Assembly: GCF_014207535.1 (NCBI RefSeq)
Contig: NZ_JACHGK010000021.1
Span: forward strand, 1 to 64,000
Direction of reading: 5' to 3'
Source of the DNA: Bacillus benzoevorans
GTDB lineage: Bacteria; Bacillota; Bacilli; Bacillales; Cytobacillaceae
DNA length: 64,000 nt
A program made the translations under genes and the position numbers. Positions 1-6,526 of the stretch are shown here, piece by piece (within the stretch, counting starts at the first letter, position 1; every line of letters begins with the position of its first letter). The notes under the pieces are model-generated. The model made no database searches and was not told the DNA's origin. It was given only the letters and a program-made list of their open reading frames with translations.

Positions 1-100
1 CAAAATATTGTTAGAGGCCGTGTCGAAAAATATTTTTTTGACACCCCACCAACGGCTTAAACCGTTGATAAATCAGCATTTATAGAGGGAGGTTATTAGA

Positions 101-370
101 TTGATAGAAGGGAAGGGGCTCGGAGGTAAACGCGTATGCCCGACTAAGCTATCCTTAACAAACAGAATGGATAGTAATTTGAAGCGTTTAGCAACATCAT
201 GCGGGATGCCAAAAGCCACATTAGCAGCGTTAATAATTGAAAGGTGCATGAGCGATCCATTATACGTGAGTCAACTGCAAAAGGAATTCAATGTAAATCC
301 TTCTTACCTGGTTATGCCGGTTACGCGAAACGGGGAAGTCGAATTGGTCGTTAGAAGGACGGTGCAGTGA
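101..370 (+). CDS. Small element-borne protein of unknown function
   Basis: An 89-aa protein starting at TTG, chosen because a GGGAGG ribosome site lies just upstream (about 86-91). It is basic near the N-terminus. The central part (LTNRMDSNLKRLATSCGMPK, then an Ala/Leu/Ile-rich helix) is laid out like the sheet-helix-helix core of small ribbon-helix-helix DNA-binding proteins, but the match is only by eye. Its stop overlaps the next start (TGATG), so the two are translationally coupled. No family is recognised with confidence. Confidence 0.6.
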   Translation: MIEGKGLGGKRVCPTKLSLTNRMDSNLKRLATSCGMPKATLAALIIERCMSDPLYVSQLQKEFNVNPSYLVMPVTRNGEVELVVRRTVQ

Positions 371-621
371 TGGACTGGATAACGTTTTTCTCATGGGTAC
401 TTGCTATCGCGCTTGCTTACGCTCTATTTTCCGACAATGGAAAGGCGCAGTCGTATGATGGTGATACAAGAGGACGTCAGGCGGGATTGATGTGCGGAAC
501 CTGCCGGAAGTTTCAAAAGCATGAGGAAATTGAACCGTATTTATTTGAATGTAAAAAATGCGGTCGTGAAACCGATTTAAGGGGAGGGATAAACCATGAA
601 AGACCAGGAATTACAAGATAG
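370..621 (+). CDS. Membrane-anchored zinc-ribbon small protein
   Basis: An 83-aa protein. Residues 5-21 form one hydrophobic segment, followed by a polar linker and two CxxC pairs (C42/C45 and C61/C64) that should bind one zinc. The ATG at 370 overlaps the stop of the preceding gene by one base. A GTG three bases upstream is possible but adds only one residue. The 3' end overlaps the next gene by 26 bases. It is probably a phage or element accessory protein at the membrane; function unknown. Confidence 0.6.
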   Translation: MDWITFFSWVLAIALAYALFSDNGKAQSYDGDTRGRQAGLMCGTCRKFQKHEEIEPYLFECKKCGRETDLRGGINHERPGITR

Positions 622-871
622 ATTGAATGATATTATTTGGCGGAATGTACCATACCACGAACAAAAGCTATTAACGCGCGAATTGGCTGAACGTTTTGTA
701 AAACTCAGATTTTATAAAGAGCCAGGTGAAGCAGCAGAATCATTCGTGGAGGAAGTAAAGGGGGAAATAAGGGACGTTTATTATGGTATTAGTTATATTT
801 TCCTTAGAATATTCGGAAAGAAAAAAGCCATTTCATTTTTACAAAAGAAATACCAAAAAAGTAGATTTTAA
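596..871 (+). CDS. Unknown 91-aa element protein
   Basis: A helical, charged 91-aa protein with a basic C-terminal tail rich in lysine. A GGGAGGG site lies 7 bases before the ATG, inside the 3' end of the preceding gene, so the three first genes form one compact operon. It resembles no family I can name. The mid-section (YYGISYIFLRIFG) is mildly hydrophobic but too short to call a confident membrane segment. Confidence 0.55.
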   Translation: MKDQELQDRLNDIIWRNVPYHEQKLLTRELAERFVKLRFYKEPGEAAESFVEEVKGEIRDVYYGISYIFLRIFGKKKAISFLQKKYQKSRF

Positions 872-952
872 GGCGTGTGACTAATCTCGCAGAATGGTGA
901 CGCCTGCCGTGTTACGGTTAAAATATCGGAATTAATAGGAGGAAGTAGAGGA

Positions 953-1207
953 ATGATTAGAGTAAACGCGTTTTTATTAGAGGAAGCAACGGTCGAGTTA
1001 TCGCATGATGGAGTTGAGCGCATAATGAAGTATTTATTTAACGATTGGGTTCGGATGGGCTTTCCAGGCACGTTAGAATTGCCGACGGTTCAAGCCGGAA
1101 CATTTCGCGGATATGTAAATGATAACGGTGCGCCGGTTGGTCAATTTAAGACGGATGAAGGCGCGATATATAAAGTATTGGAGGATAGCGCGGAATTAAT
1201 TGCGTAA
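953..1207 (+). CDS. Unknown 84-aa element protein
   Basis: An 84-aa acidic protein preceded by AGGAGGAAGTAGAGG. The fold looks mixed helix and strand, and no motif is recognised. It lies 81 bases after the previous gene and 82 before the next, in the same direction. Its use of GCG and CGN codons is like the other element genes and unlike the AT-leaning core genes to the right. Confidence 0.55.
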   Translation: MIRVNAFLLEEATVELSHDGVERIMKYLFNDWVRMGFPGTLELPTVQAGTFRGYVNDNGAPVGQFKTDEGAIYKVLEDSAELIA

Positions 1208-1289
1208 GAATGACGCACCTATGATGCTTGAAGTTTGGACATGCCTTTTGTGGAAGTAGTTAATAAACTAGCAAGGTGAGGTTTTATAG

Positions 1290-1586
1290 ATGAAACGAGT
1301 TAATTTAGTTTTGATATCTGACGACGGTGGGAATAACGTTAATTATTACGATGCAGTGCTAATAAGAGAAAACACGATAATGCTCAAGTATAAAAAAGAA
1401 AAAAAGTTAGGCATTGAACGGTCAGATTCACCATATAGAGTCGATCAGAACGGACTGGCTCATGAAGTAGGTAAAATCCGCGGAATAGAAATCGAATTAA
1501 GCGAAGAAGGATACACAAAGGACCTTGAAGAACTGGCGTCAATGACATTCGCGGAGTTATCGCAGTATTTGGGATTCCCTCGATAA
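1290..1586 (+). CDS. Unknown 98-aa element protein, possible -1 frame extension
   Basis: A 98-aa protein with an AGGTGAGG site ahead of the ATG. The first half is strand-rich (VNLVLISDDGG... DAVLIRENTIML), the second acidic and helical. No family is recognised. Five codons before the stop the sequence T TTG GGA (1568-1574) is in the frame needed for a -1 slip, and the -1 frame stays open to 1789. That frame runs through a terminator hairpin, so full use of it is doubtful. Confidence 0.55.
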   Translation: MKRVNLVLISDDGGNNVNYYDAVLIRENTIMLKYKKEKKLGIERSDSPYRVDQNGLAHEVGKIRGIEIELSEEGYTKDLEELASMTFAELSQYLGFPR

Positions 1587-1680
1587 TTATTCGGGGATTC
1601 TCGCCCGATGAAGCTGCGACAATTGGCGGTGTCGCGTACGGAAAGGCACACAGAAAGGCGCTTAGGCAGATTATATACAT

Positions 1681-1753
1681 ATTAACGTTTTGGCGGACGT
1701 TAATACATAACGGAAAGCTTGAACATGCGGCAACATGGTCAGGCTTTTTTATT
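1681..1753 (+). terminator. Hairpin pair ending the 1290 gene transcript
   Basis: Two successive hairpins: ATTAACGT/ACGTTAAT (1681-1688 with 1697-1704), then AAGCTTGA/TCAGGCTT (1715-1722 with 1739-1746) followed by a run of six T. The second is a typical Rho-independent terminator. Confidence 0.6.
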
Positions 1754-1792
1754 TGTCTTATATTTTCTGAATATTACAACTCAAATTAATCT

Positions 1793-2041
1793 TGTCCCAA
1801 AACGGAGATCGGCGTGGACATTATTATAGTATAGGCAGAATCTTTTGCTAGGTATGTCCCAAAACGGATTATCAAGGTGACATACATTAAGTATAGGCGG
1901 TTAAAAAGTTTTACGGAGTTGTCCCAATTTGACGCAGATTGTGGCGATAGTTCTAGTATTGGCGTAAAAAACTTTTATGTCTTATGTCCCAAAATTATCG
2001 ACGTCATGTGGGTAGTTAGAGTATAGGAGGTAAAAAAGTTT
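1793..2041 (+). repeat. Four-copy ~64-bp direct repeat array with two conserved boxes
   Basis: Four imperfect tandem units start at 1793, 1855, 1920 and 1985. Each begins TGTCCCAA (then mostly AACGG) and carries a second box AGTATAGG (AGTATTGG in unit 3) that starts exactly 35 bases after the first in all four units; an A/T-rich AAAAAGTTTTA-like stretch follows in three. The spacing between units is 62, 65 and 65 bases. The constant internal spacing with freely varying sequence between argues for a bound protein or a structured site, such as a replication or regulatory region of the element. The last unit runs into an AGGAGG sequence. Confidence 0.75.
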
Positions 2042-2144
2042 AATGAAAAAGCGCGCGGTTTGGCATGTAGAAACGTCTATTTAAGTGAGGTCAAAAAATT
2101 TTACATTCACAGTAAAAATAAATTACAGGAATGGAGCGATTGAA

Positions 2145-2471
2145 ATGAATAACGTTATTAGTCTAGGAGCAGAAAGAATTAAACGAATTACACCGGATGA
2201 ATGGATTGCTGTTTTTAAACAAGCGCAGAAAGATGTCGCTAAGCATGAATTAGAACTTAAGCGTCAGTTAATAAATTCGGATATGAAGGCGATCAATGAG
2301 CCATCAAAATGGAAATATTTATTCGCAGGTATTTTTATGGATGAAGGTGAAACCGATCCGATTTACGTATGGGCAGATTCATCAGATGAAGCGATGCAAT
2401 ACGCGGCCGAATACGACCTTTGGATTTGCGCGAAGGTAGTAAATATTGAAGGGAATCTTGAAGGTTGGTAA
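2145..2471 (+). CDS. Unknown 108-aa element protein
   Basis: A 108-aa protein. An upstream GTG (2085) would add 20 residues, but the ATG at 2145 has a GGAG site at proper distance and begins a sensible hydrophilic N-terminus (MNNVISLGAERIKRI). The C-terminal half (IFMDEGETDPIYVWADSSDEAMQYAAEYDLW) looks like a small alpha/beta domain. It lies downstream of the repeat array and upstream of the regulator gene. No family is recognised. Confidence 0.55.
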   Translation: MNNVISLGAERIKRITPDEWIAVFKQAQKDVAKHELELKRQLINSDMKAINEPSKWKYLFAGIFMDEGETDPIYVWADSSDEAMQYAAEYDLWICAKVVNIEGNLEGW

Positions 2472-2474
2472 AAC

Positions 2475-2495
2475 GCCCGGATTCGGTCGGGCTTT
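2475..2495 (+). terminator. Short terminator hairpin
   Basis: GCCCG (2475-2479) pairs with CGGGC (2488-2492), followed by only TTT. It follows the preceding stop directly and is weak. Confidence 0.45.
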
Positions 2496-2501
2496 CAGAA
2501 A

Positions 2502-2517
2502 TGTGTCACGTGACACA
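2502..2517. promoter_or_regulatory. Perfect 16-bp palindrome, probable operator of the XRE regulator
   Basis: TGTGTCACGTGACACA is a perfect 16-bp dyad, 20 bases before the regulator's ATG. Small XRE-type repressors commonly bind such dyads and control their own gene. The link is inferred from position. Confidence 0.55.
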
Positions 2518-2537
2518 ATGGAAAGGGAGGCAATCGT

Positions 2538-2753
2538 ATGAATCCGCAACTATTTAAACTAATGCGTCAGGCTGCCGGCTATTCTCAGAGTGGCCTGGCG
2601 GCTGCCATCGGAGTCAGTCCGACGCTTATCTGTCTGACAGAAAAAGGAGAGAAACGGATTAGCAAGCGAGTTGAGAAGGGATTCCGCGAGATAGTGGAAG
2701 TCACGGAAGAAAGGGAGATTTTGGCCGGAATGCTACTCAAAAATAAAGCCTAA
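2538..2753 (+). CDS. XRE-family helix-turn-helix regulator
   Basis: A 71-aa protein. Residues 4-55 form a Cro/CI-type helix-turn-helix: LMRQAAGYSQSGLAAAIGVS is the typical helix 1-3 sequence, with the recognition helix at about 26-36. An AAAGGGAGG site precedes the ATG. It probably represses its own promoter through the palindrome just upstream and may control the element. Its 3' end overlaps the 3' end of the convergent recombinase gene by 17 bases, and this overlap creates the recombinase's abnormal C-terminus. Confidence 0.8.
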   Translation: MNPQLFKLMRQAAGYSQSGLAAAIGVSPTLICLTEKGEKRISKRVEKGFREIVEVTEEREILAGMLLKNKA

Positions 2754-3459
2754 ATTTCCACGTTAATCGTTTAGCTACTTCGCGACTAACTGGAACATCG
2801 CGAGCCTTCCGATTCTTTGCCTTATTAGCCGGAATATTAATCTCGCAATATCTTAAATTAATCCGGTCAATCGTAATACTAACCGCTTCTTCGATGCGTA
2901 GGCCGCAATCCAATAGGAGCAGGCAAAGCGTTTTATCTCTCCATTGTGCGAATTGTCGTTCGTCAAAATAGTTGAGAATGCGTTCAACTTCTATATCCGT
3001 TAGACCTGGAACCTCGTCAACTTCATCCGCCTTCACTTTCCTTACCTTTGCCGCAGGATTAGACGCGAGCATTCCTTCTTCATACCAAAACGCGCACATC
3101 GTCTTTAAGGACCTTAAACGTAGATTAATAGTGTACGGTGATAGGCCTTTTGATTCTCGCGCACGCTTTCCAAATTCCTCATAAGCTACGCGATCCTTTG
3201 ATAGATACGTAATATACTCGCGAATCAGTTTTGACGTTATCTCGTCGATATAGAAGGGATTCCGGTCGATATACCGCATTAAATGCCTTGTATGCTCGCG
3301 ATAGTTTTCAATGCTACGCGGCCGCAAGCCTTCCGCCTCTTTTGATTGGATAAAGACATCGAGGGCCTCGTCAATGGTATAGCGATTCTTTACATTTTTA
3401 CTGCGCGGAACTGTGGGACTATCTTTAACGTTTCTTTCACCGATATAGCCTCGTTTCAT
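2737..3459 (-). pseudogene. Truncated tyrosine recombinase (integrase)
   Basis: 240 residues from the ATG at 3459 (GGAGGTG upstream). An N-terminal SAM-like core-binding domain (about 25-125) precedes the start of a tyrosine recombinase catalytic domain. The first catalytic arginine (CGLRIEEA) and the beta-hairpin lysine (NKAKNRKARDVPVS) are present. The reading frame then enters the regulator gene and stops after an unrelated tail, so the HxxR box and the nucleophile tyrosine are missing. Family members are usually 300-400 aa. A deletion that joined the integrase to the regulator is the simplest explanation. It sits beside tRNA-Arg, its likely target. Confidence 0.8.
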
Positions 3460-3534
3460 CGCGTTTTTCACCTCCAAATAAGTCTCACAAACGCGGAAAT
3501 AATGTCCTACGTATCTTTTTTAGAAAAACGCAAA

Positions 3535-3603
3535 AAACCCGTCATATCATCGCTTATGTCACCGTTGGTTTAACGGCTTTAAACGTTGATATGACGGGTT
3601 TTC
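3535..3603. terminator. Long inverted repeat, probable terminator of tRNA-Arg
   Basis: AACCCGTCATATCA (from about 3536) pairs with TGATATGACGGGTT (from 3588). A-runs on one side and T-runs on the other make it terminator-like on both strands. The loop contains a second small dyad and a motif resembling the left-edge sequence at 50-69. Confidence 0.6.
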
Positions 3604-3626
3604 CCGTGTGTTTAACGATTATATTA

Positions 3627-3700
3627 CGTCCCAGATAGGATTCGAACCTACGACCTACAGTTTAGGAAACTGTTGCTCTATCCTGCTGAGCTACTGGGAC
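3627..3700 (-). tRNA. tRNA-Arg (anticodon CCU)
   Basis: A 74-nt cloverleaf. The acceptor stem GTCCCAG/CTGGGAC, D-arm AGCTCAGCAGGATAGAGC, anticodon stem-loop CAGTTTCCTAAACTG with anticodon CCT at 3664-3666, and T-arm with GGTTCGAATCC are all present. No CCA is encoded. This reads AGG codons. A recombinase gene lies against its 3' end. Confidence 0.95.
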
Positions 3701-3718
3701 AGTATGTGACAACAACTA

Positions 3719-3747
3719 ATTATACTCATTTTATACCAATTGGTCAA
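3719..3747 (-). promoter_or_regulatory. Sigma-A promoter of tRNA-Arg
   Basis: TTGACC (3747-3742), 17-base spacer, perfect TATAAT (3724-3719), placing the start about 12 bases before the mature tRNA. Confidence 0.75.
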
Positions 3748-3793
3748 TATTTTAACTAAAGAATGATAAGATAAGGAGAGGGAGGACCTCTCT

Positions 3794-4843
3794 TTATCTT
3801 TTTACCGTAATCAATTTATCTTGTTTTTCTACTACTTCTCCGATTATCCAGGATTCCTGACCGGCTTCCTTCATGGCTTGGACATATTTTTCGGCATCAG
3901 AATGATTTATGGAAACCAAAAGACCGCCGGAAGTGATCGCATCACATAGGAGCAGCTGTTCCTCCACAGCAATATCCTGATAGTCTACATCTTTCTCCAG
4001 CCACTTATGATTTGCTTTTGAACCCCCAGGAACTACTCCTTGTTTAGACAGCTCCAAAGCACCTTCAAGTACAGGAACCTTATTTAGATAAAAAACCAAG
4101 GCCACATGGCTGCCGAGTGCCATCTCGCTTCCATGACCAAGCAGTCCAAATCCCGTTACGTCAGTAACAGCATTAGGTGAGAAACTGCTTAGTACTTCGG
4201 CCGCTTTTTTATTTAACATTGCCATCAATTCTGTCACTGTTTTTTCCTGCTCAGCAGTTACAGCACCGCGTTTAATTCCGGTTGTCATGATCCCGACACC
4301 AATCGGCTTTGTTATAACAAGAACATCCCCTGGTACTGCACCAACATTTCGCCAAAATTTATCCGGGTGAACAATCCCCGTAACGGACAAACCGTATTTC
4401 GGCTCCTGGTCATCAATGGAATGCCCGCCGACCGTAATAGCGCCGGCTTCCTTCACTTTATCGGCTCCACCGCGTAAAATTTCAGCCAGTATTTCACCGC
4501 CTAATTTCTTCACGGGATAGCCGACCATATTCAGTACAGTTTTAGGTGTACCGCCCATGGCGTAAACATCGCTTAAAGCATTCGCAGCAGCGATTTGTCC
4601 AAACATATATGGATCATCTACAACAGGAGTAAAATAGTCAATTGTTTGTATTAAAGCAATAGTATCTGTCAGCAGGTATACACCGGCGTCATCAGATGTT
4701 TCATGTCCAACAAGCAGTTCAGGAACTCTCTCTTGTTCAGGTAATAAACGCAAAACTTGCGCTAAGTCCTCAGGACCAATTTTACAGCCTCAACCAGCTT
4801 TTGTTGAGAATGAGGTAAGGCGGATTTTTTCATGTTCACTCAC
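3794..4843 (-). CDS. selD: Selenide, water dikinase SelD with selenocysteine (UGA) at residue 18
   Basis: SelD makes selenophosphate from selenide and ATP, the selenium donor for selenocysteine and selenouridine. Read from GTG 4843 (GGAGGT at 4851-4856), the N-terminus is SEHEKIRLTSFSTKAG, then TGA at 4790-4792, then GCKIGPEDLAQVL. Only the TGA interrupts an otherwise continuous 349-residue protein of normal family length. In SelD enzymes this position is Cys or Sec in a [CU]-G-C-K active-site motif, so UGA as Sec is the natural reading. Further family features follow: DYFTPVVDD metal/ATP-binding region, GGHSIDDQEP, and VTDVTGFGLLGHG. A start at TTG 4753, after the UGA, would delete the catalytic residue. 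It stands alone between tRNA-Arg and cotM; selA, selB and selC must be elsewhere. Confidence 0.93.
4749..4777 (-). promoter_or_regulatory. Candidate bacterial SECIS hairpins after the selD UGA
   Basis: Downstream of the UGA the transcript can form two small hairpins: GGUCC-UGA-GGACU starting 13 nt after the UGA (4777-4765) and CGCAA-GUU-UUGCG starting 29 nt after it (4761-4749). Bacterial SECIS elements are hairpins in the ~40 nt after the UGA read by SelB. Which of these is used cannot be decided by eye. Confidence 0.4.
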
Positions 4844-4941
4844 ATTAATCACCTCCAACCTCAGTATACAAGTTTTACATGAGAAAAGCACATACGATGC
4901 TTATGAAAGAAAAGTGGAGGAATTGAGAAAACGGATTTATA

Positions 4942-5331
4942 TTATTGGACAATGAGAACTTTACGAATGATTCCTGCGCATAATTTATTTTTTGCAATAA
5001 AAACTTCAAGCACTTCATCATGAAATGCGGCTGTCACCTCATGCTCTATTACTGGAAAAGGAAAAGGTATATTCCTTTGTTTTCTATTATGTTCGGAGCT
5101 ACCTTTAGAAACCCGTATACTGATATTATTGGTTTCCAAAATAATTTCTATATCTTGCAGCCGATAGGCAGGGAGCAGTGCCTCGATAATATATTCTTCG
5201 GCCGTTTCAAATAAGTCGATCCTAAATGCAGCCTCATCTAAATAAGAGGTTAAAGGATCTAAAAAATAATTTTCCAGCCACCGTTCGATATCGTCTACCT
5301 TCAGCAGCTGCTCTTTCTTACCATGTACCAT
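4942..5331 (-). CDS. cotM: Spore coat protein CotM, small heat-shock (alpha-crystallin) family
   Basis: A 129-aa protein. The N-terminal pattern WLENYFLDPLTSYLDEAAFRIDLFETAEEYIIEA matches the layout of B. subtilis CotM, an alpha-crystallin-like outer coat protein. The rest forms the beta-sandwich of the Hsp20 fold. The ATG at 5331 follows a GGGGGA site; a longer open frame to 5400 lacks one and would run through the promoter. A perfect sigma-K type promoter lies upstream, as expected for a mother-cell coat gene. It is adjacent to sspP, as in B. subtilis. Confidence 0.85.
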   Translation of the reverse strand: MVHGKKEQLLKVDDIERWLENYFLDPLTSYLDEAAFRIDLFETAEEYIIEALLPAYRLQDIEIILETNNISIRVSKGSSEHNRKQRNIPFPFPVIEHEVTAAFHDEVLEVFIAKNKLCAGIIRKVLIVQ

Positions 5332-5358
5332 GATGTTCGAATCCCCCTTAATATAATT

Positions 5359-5385
5359 TAAAGTATGCAACATATGGCAATGAGT
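5359..5385 (-). promoter_or_regulatory. Sigma-K promoter of cotM
   Basis: AC (5385-5384), 16-base spacer, CATACTTTA (5367-5359): an exact match to the AC-N16-CATAnnnTA consensus. The start would lie about 20 bases upstream of the chosen cotM ATG. Confidence 0.75.
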
Positions 5386-5462
5386 GAAAGATGTTATCAT
5401 AAATATGTGAATTAACTAGGGGGGATAAAACCTTTGCAGCGATTCAATCCCAAAAACTCCCA

Positions 5463-5510
5463 AAGAAGAAGAAAACCATTGGCGGTGAGTGCCAATGGTT
5501 TTCTTCTTTT
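5463..5510 (-). terminator. sspP terminator
   Basis: A ~19-bp perfect stem (AAGAAAACCATTGGC with its complement, loop about 7) flanked by A-rich and T-rich runs. It overlaps the sspP stop codon. Confidence 0.8.
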
Positions 5511-5649
5511 ACATATCGTGATGCGAATTATGTTTTTGTCTCGAATGATTACGATTTTTAACCTTTTTAGAACCACTTAATGGCTCAGGCTGACCTGAAA
5601 CCTTTGGCGCATTCTTGCGCATATCCTGACCGTCATTTTTATTAACCAT
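5509..5649 (-). CDS. sspP: Small acid-soluble spore protein P (SspP)
   Basis: A 46-aa basic protein. The stretch GQPEPLSGSKKVKNR and the ending RQKHNSHHDM match B. subtilis SspP (CotL), a minor SASP made in the forespore. AGGAGG lies 8 bases before the ATG. It follows the 86-aa gene at 5704 by 55 bases on the same strand and may be cotranscribed with it. It ends in a strong hairpin. Confidence 0.9.
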   Translation of the reverse strand: MVNKNDGQDMRKNAPKVSGQPEPLSGSKKVKNRNHSRQKHNSHHDM

Positions 5650-5703
5650 AGAATAATCCTCCTCAAATTTTATAAAGTGCAAAACCTATCTGGAGGTAAA
5701 TAT

Positions 5704-5964
5704 TTAGTAGGTTTGATTTACTTCATCTACCATTTTTCGTAAATCATTTTGAAATTGTTCTAATTGTATCCTTTGATGTTCGGAAGCCACTTCCATTGCA
5801 TTTTCAATTTGCTGATAGGCTTCATTGACTTCTTGTTTTAGGTGCTTTAGCTGGTGGCCGTAGCTTGCGGAATCTTGCACAATTTCATGGTAAACCTCTT
5901 CCGCATCTTCCATACCTTGCTGTGCTGCTTGGAATGCTTGCTGCTTATTTTTATGATAAGGCAT
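5704..5964 (-). CDS. Unknown 86-aa coiled-coil protein in the spore-gene cluster
   Basis: A Gln/Glu-rich, almost wholly helical 86-aa protein (AFQAAQQGMEDAEEVYHEIVQD... LKQEVNEAYQQIENAMEVASEHQRIQLEQF) with clear heptad character. There is no signal or membrane segment. A GGAGGGAT site precedes the ATG. It lies between sspO and sspP, which are adjacent in B. subtilis, so it is an insertion in the spore cluster and may be forespore-expressed. I cannot name a family with certainty; DUF2524-type small proteins are one possibility. Confidence 0.65.
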   Translation of the reverse strand: MPYHKNKQQAFQAAQQGMEDAEEVYHEIVQDSASYGHQLKHLKQEVNEAYQQIENAMEVASEHQRIQLEQFQNDLRKMVDEVNQTY

Positions 5965-6050
5965 TTGATTATCCCTCCTTGCCGCTATATACTGTTACAT
6001 TGCACAATTAAGTGCCTAACTATACAAAATAACAATGAAGATCCATTTAG

Positions 6051-6077
6051 AAAAAAGCGGATAAATTCATCCGCCTT
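6051..6077 (-). terminator. sspO terminator
   Basis: On the minus strand GCGGAT, a 6-base loop and ATCCGC are followed by TTTTTT. Confidence 0.75.
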
Positions 6078-6086
6078 TACAAAAAC

Positions 6087-6236
6087 TTATTGGTTTTTCT
6101 TTCGTTTTTTATTATTCATTCTCTGTGCTGCAGTTAGTGGTTCATTTGCGAATTCCTCGTTATAACCAGCCCCTTTGCCTTGTGCACTTGCCGCATTGGC
6201 ACCGGGTATAATGTGATTAGCTTTTCGTTTACTCAA
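6087..6236 (-). CDS. sspO: Small acid-soluble spore protein O (SspO)
   Basis: A 49-aa protein starting at TTG 8 bases after GGAGGTG. SKRKANHIIPG, QGKGAGYNEEF and the basic tail NNKKRKKNQ match SspO (CotK), a minor forespore SASP. It is divergent from aconitase with the operator region between, as in B. subtilis. It is too short and has too rare a start for most gene callers. Confidence 0.9.
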   Translation of the reverse strand: MSKRKANHIIPGANAASAQGKGAGYNEEFANEPLTAAQRMNNKKRKKNQ

Positions 6237-6425
6237 CTTTCTTCACCTCCACATTTCGCTATTTTCCCGCAATTTTCGCTTTTTATGTCACTTTTTCTGG
6301 CGAAAAAGTTCATTGAAAAGATGGATGTAATAATATCGAACATATTGCAAAATATAATTATAGGTCCTGTATTTCAAAAAGGAATTTATTATTTTTATGT
6401 AAAAATGGATAAAAAAACAGGATCT

Positions 6426-6464
6426 ATAAGTATAACTTATAAGAAACAATAACTTTCTTGTTAT
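6426..6464 (+). promoter_or_regulatory. CcpC-type operators upstream of aconitase
   Basis: A perfect ATAA-N7-TTAT dyad lies at 6426-6440, and ATAA-N8-TTAT follows at 6449-6464. In B. subtilis the citrate-sensing LysR regulator CcpC represses citB through an ATAA-N7-TTAT dyad near -66 and a half site near -27. With a start near 6494 (TTGTTA-N18-TATATT, 6458-6487) the first dyad is centred near -61 and a TTAT half site (6469-6472) near -24. Confidence 0.6.
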
Positions 6465-6526
6465 TTACTTATAGAAGTTCCTATATTAAAATGTAATAGT
6501 TAGAGAGTTTAGAACAAAAAACAATA

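Larger units (their letters stand above)
1..3620. mobile_element. Right end of an integrated element or prophage remnant abutting tRNA-Arg
   Basis: Small, densely packed genes of phage character, a regulator with its own palindromic operator, a four-copy repeat array and a tyrosine recombinase sit directly beside the 3' end of a tRNA gene, the usual layout of a tRNA-targeted integrative element. The left boundary lies outside the window. The recombinase lacks its catalytic C-terminus, so this copy is probably a remnant or depends on another integrase. The right boundary, somewhere between the recombinase start (3459) and the tRNA 3' end (3627), is inferred and not proven by a visible duplicated att sequence. 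Confidence 0.65.

Noticed and set aside
1793..2041. CRISPR array
   Set aside because: Units are imperfect, only short boxes are conserved, and repeat and spacer are not distinguishable; no cas genes.
1793..2041. Tandem sigma-A promoters in the repeat units
   Set aside because: The boxes start 35 bp apart, while -35 and -10 hexamers start about 23 bp apart.
3794..4753. SelD starting at TTG 4753
   Set aside because: It would lack the nucleotide-binding N-terminus and catalytic Cys/Sec, and it has no ribosome site; the TGA readthrough reading explains everything.
6180..6452. 90-codon plus-strand frame between sspO and aconitase
   Set aside because: Overlaps sspO antisense and the CcpC operator region.
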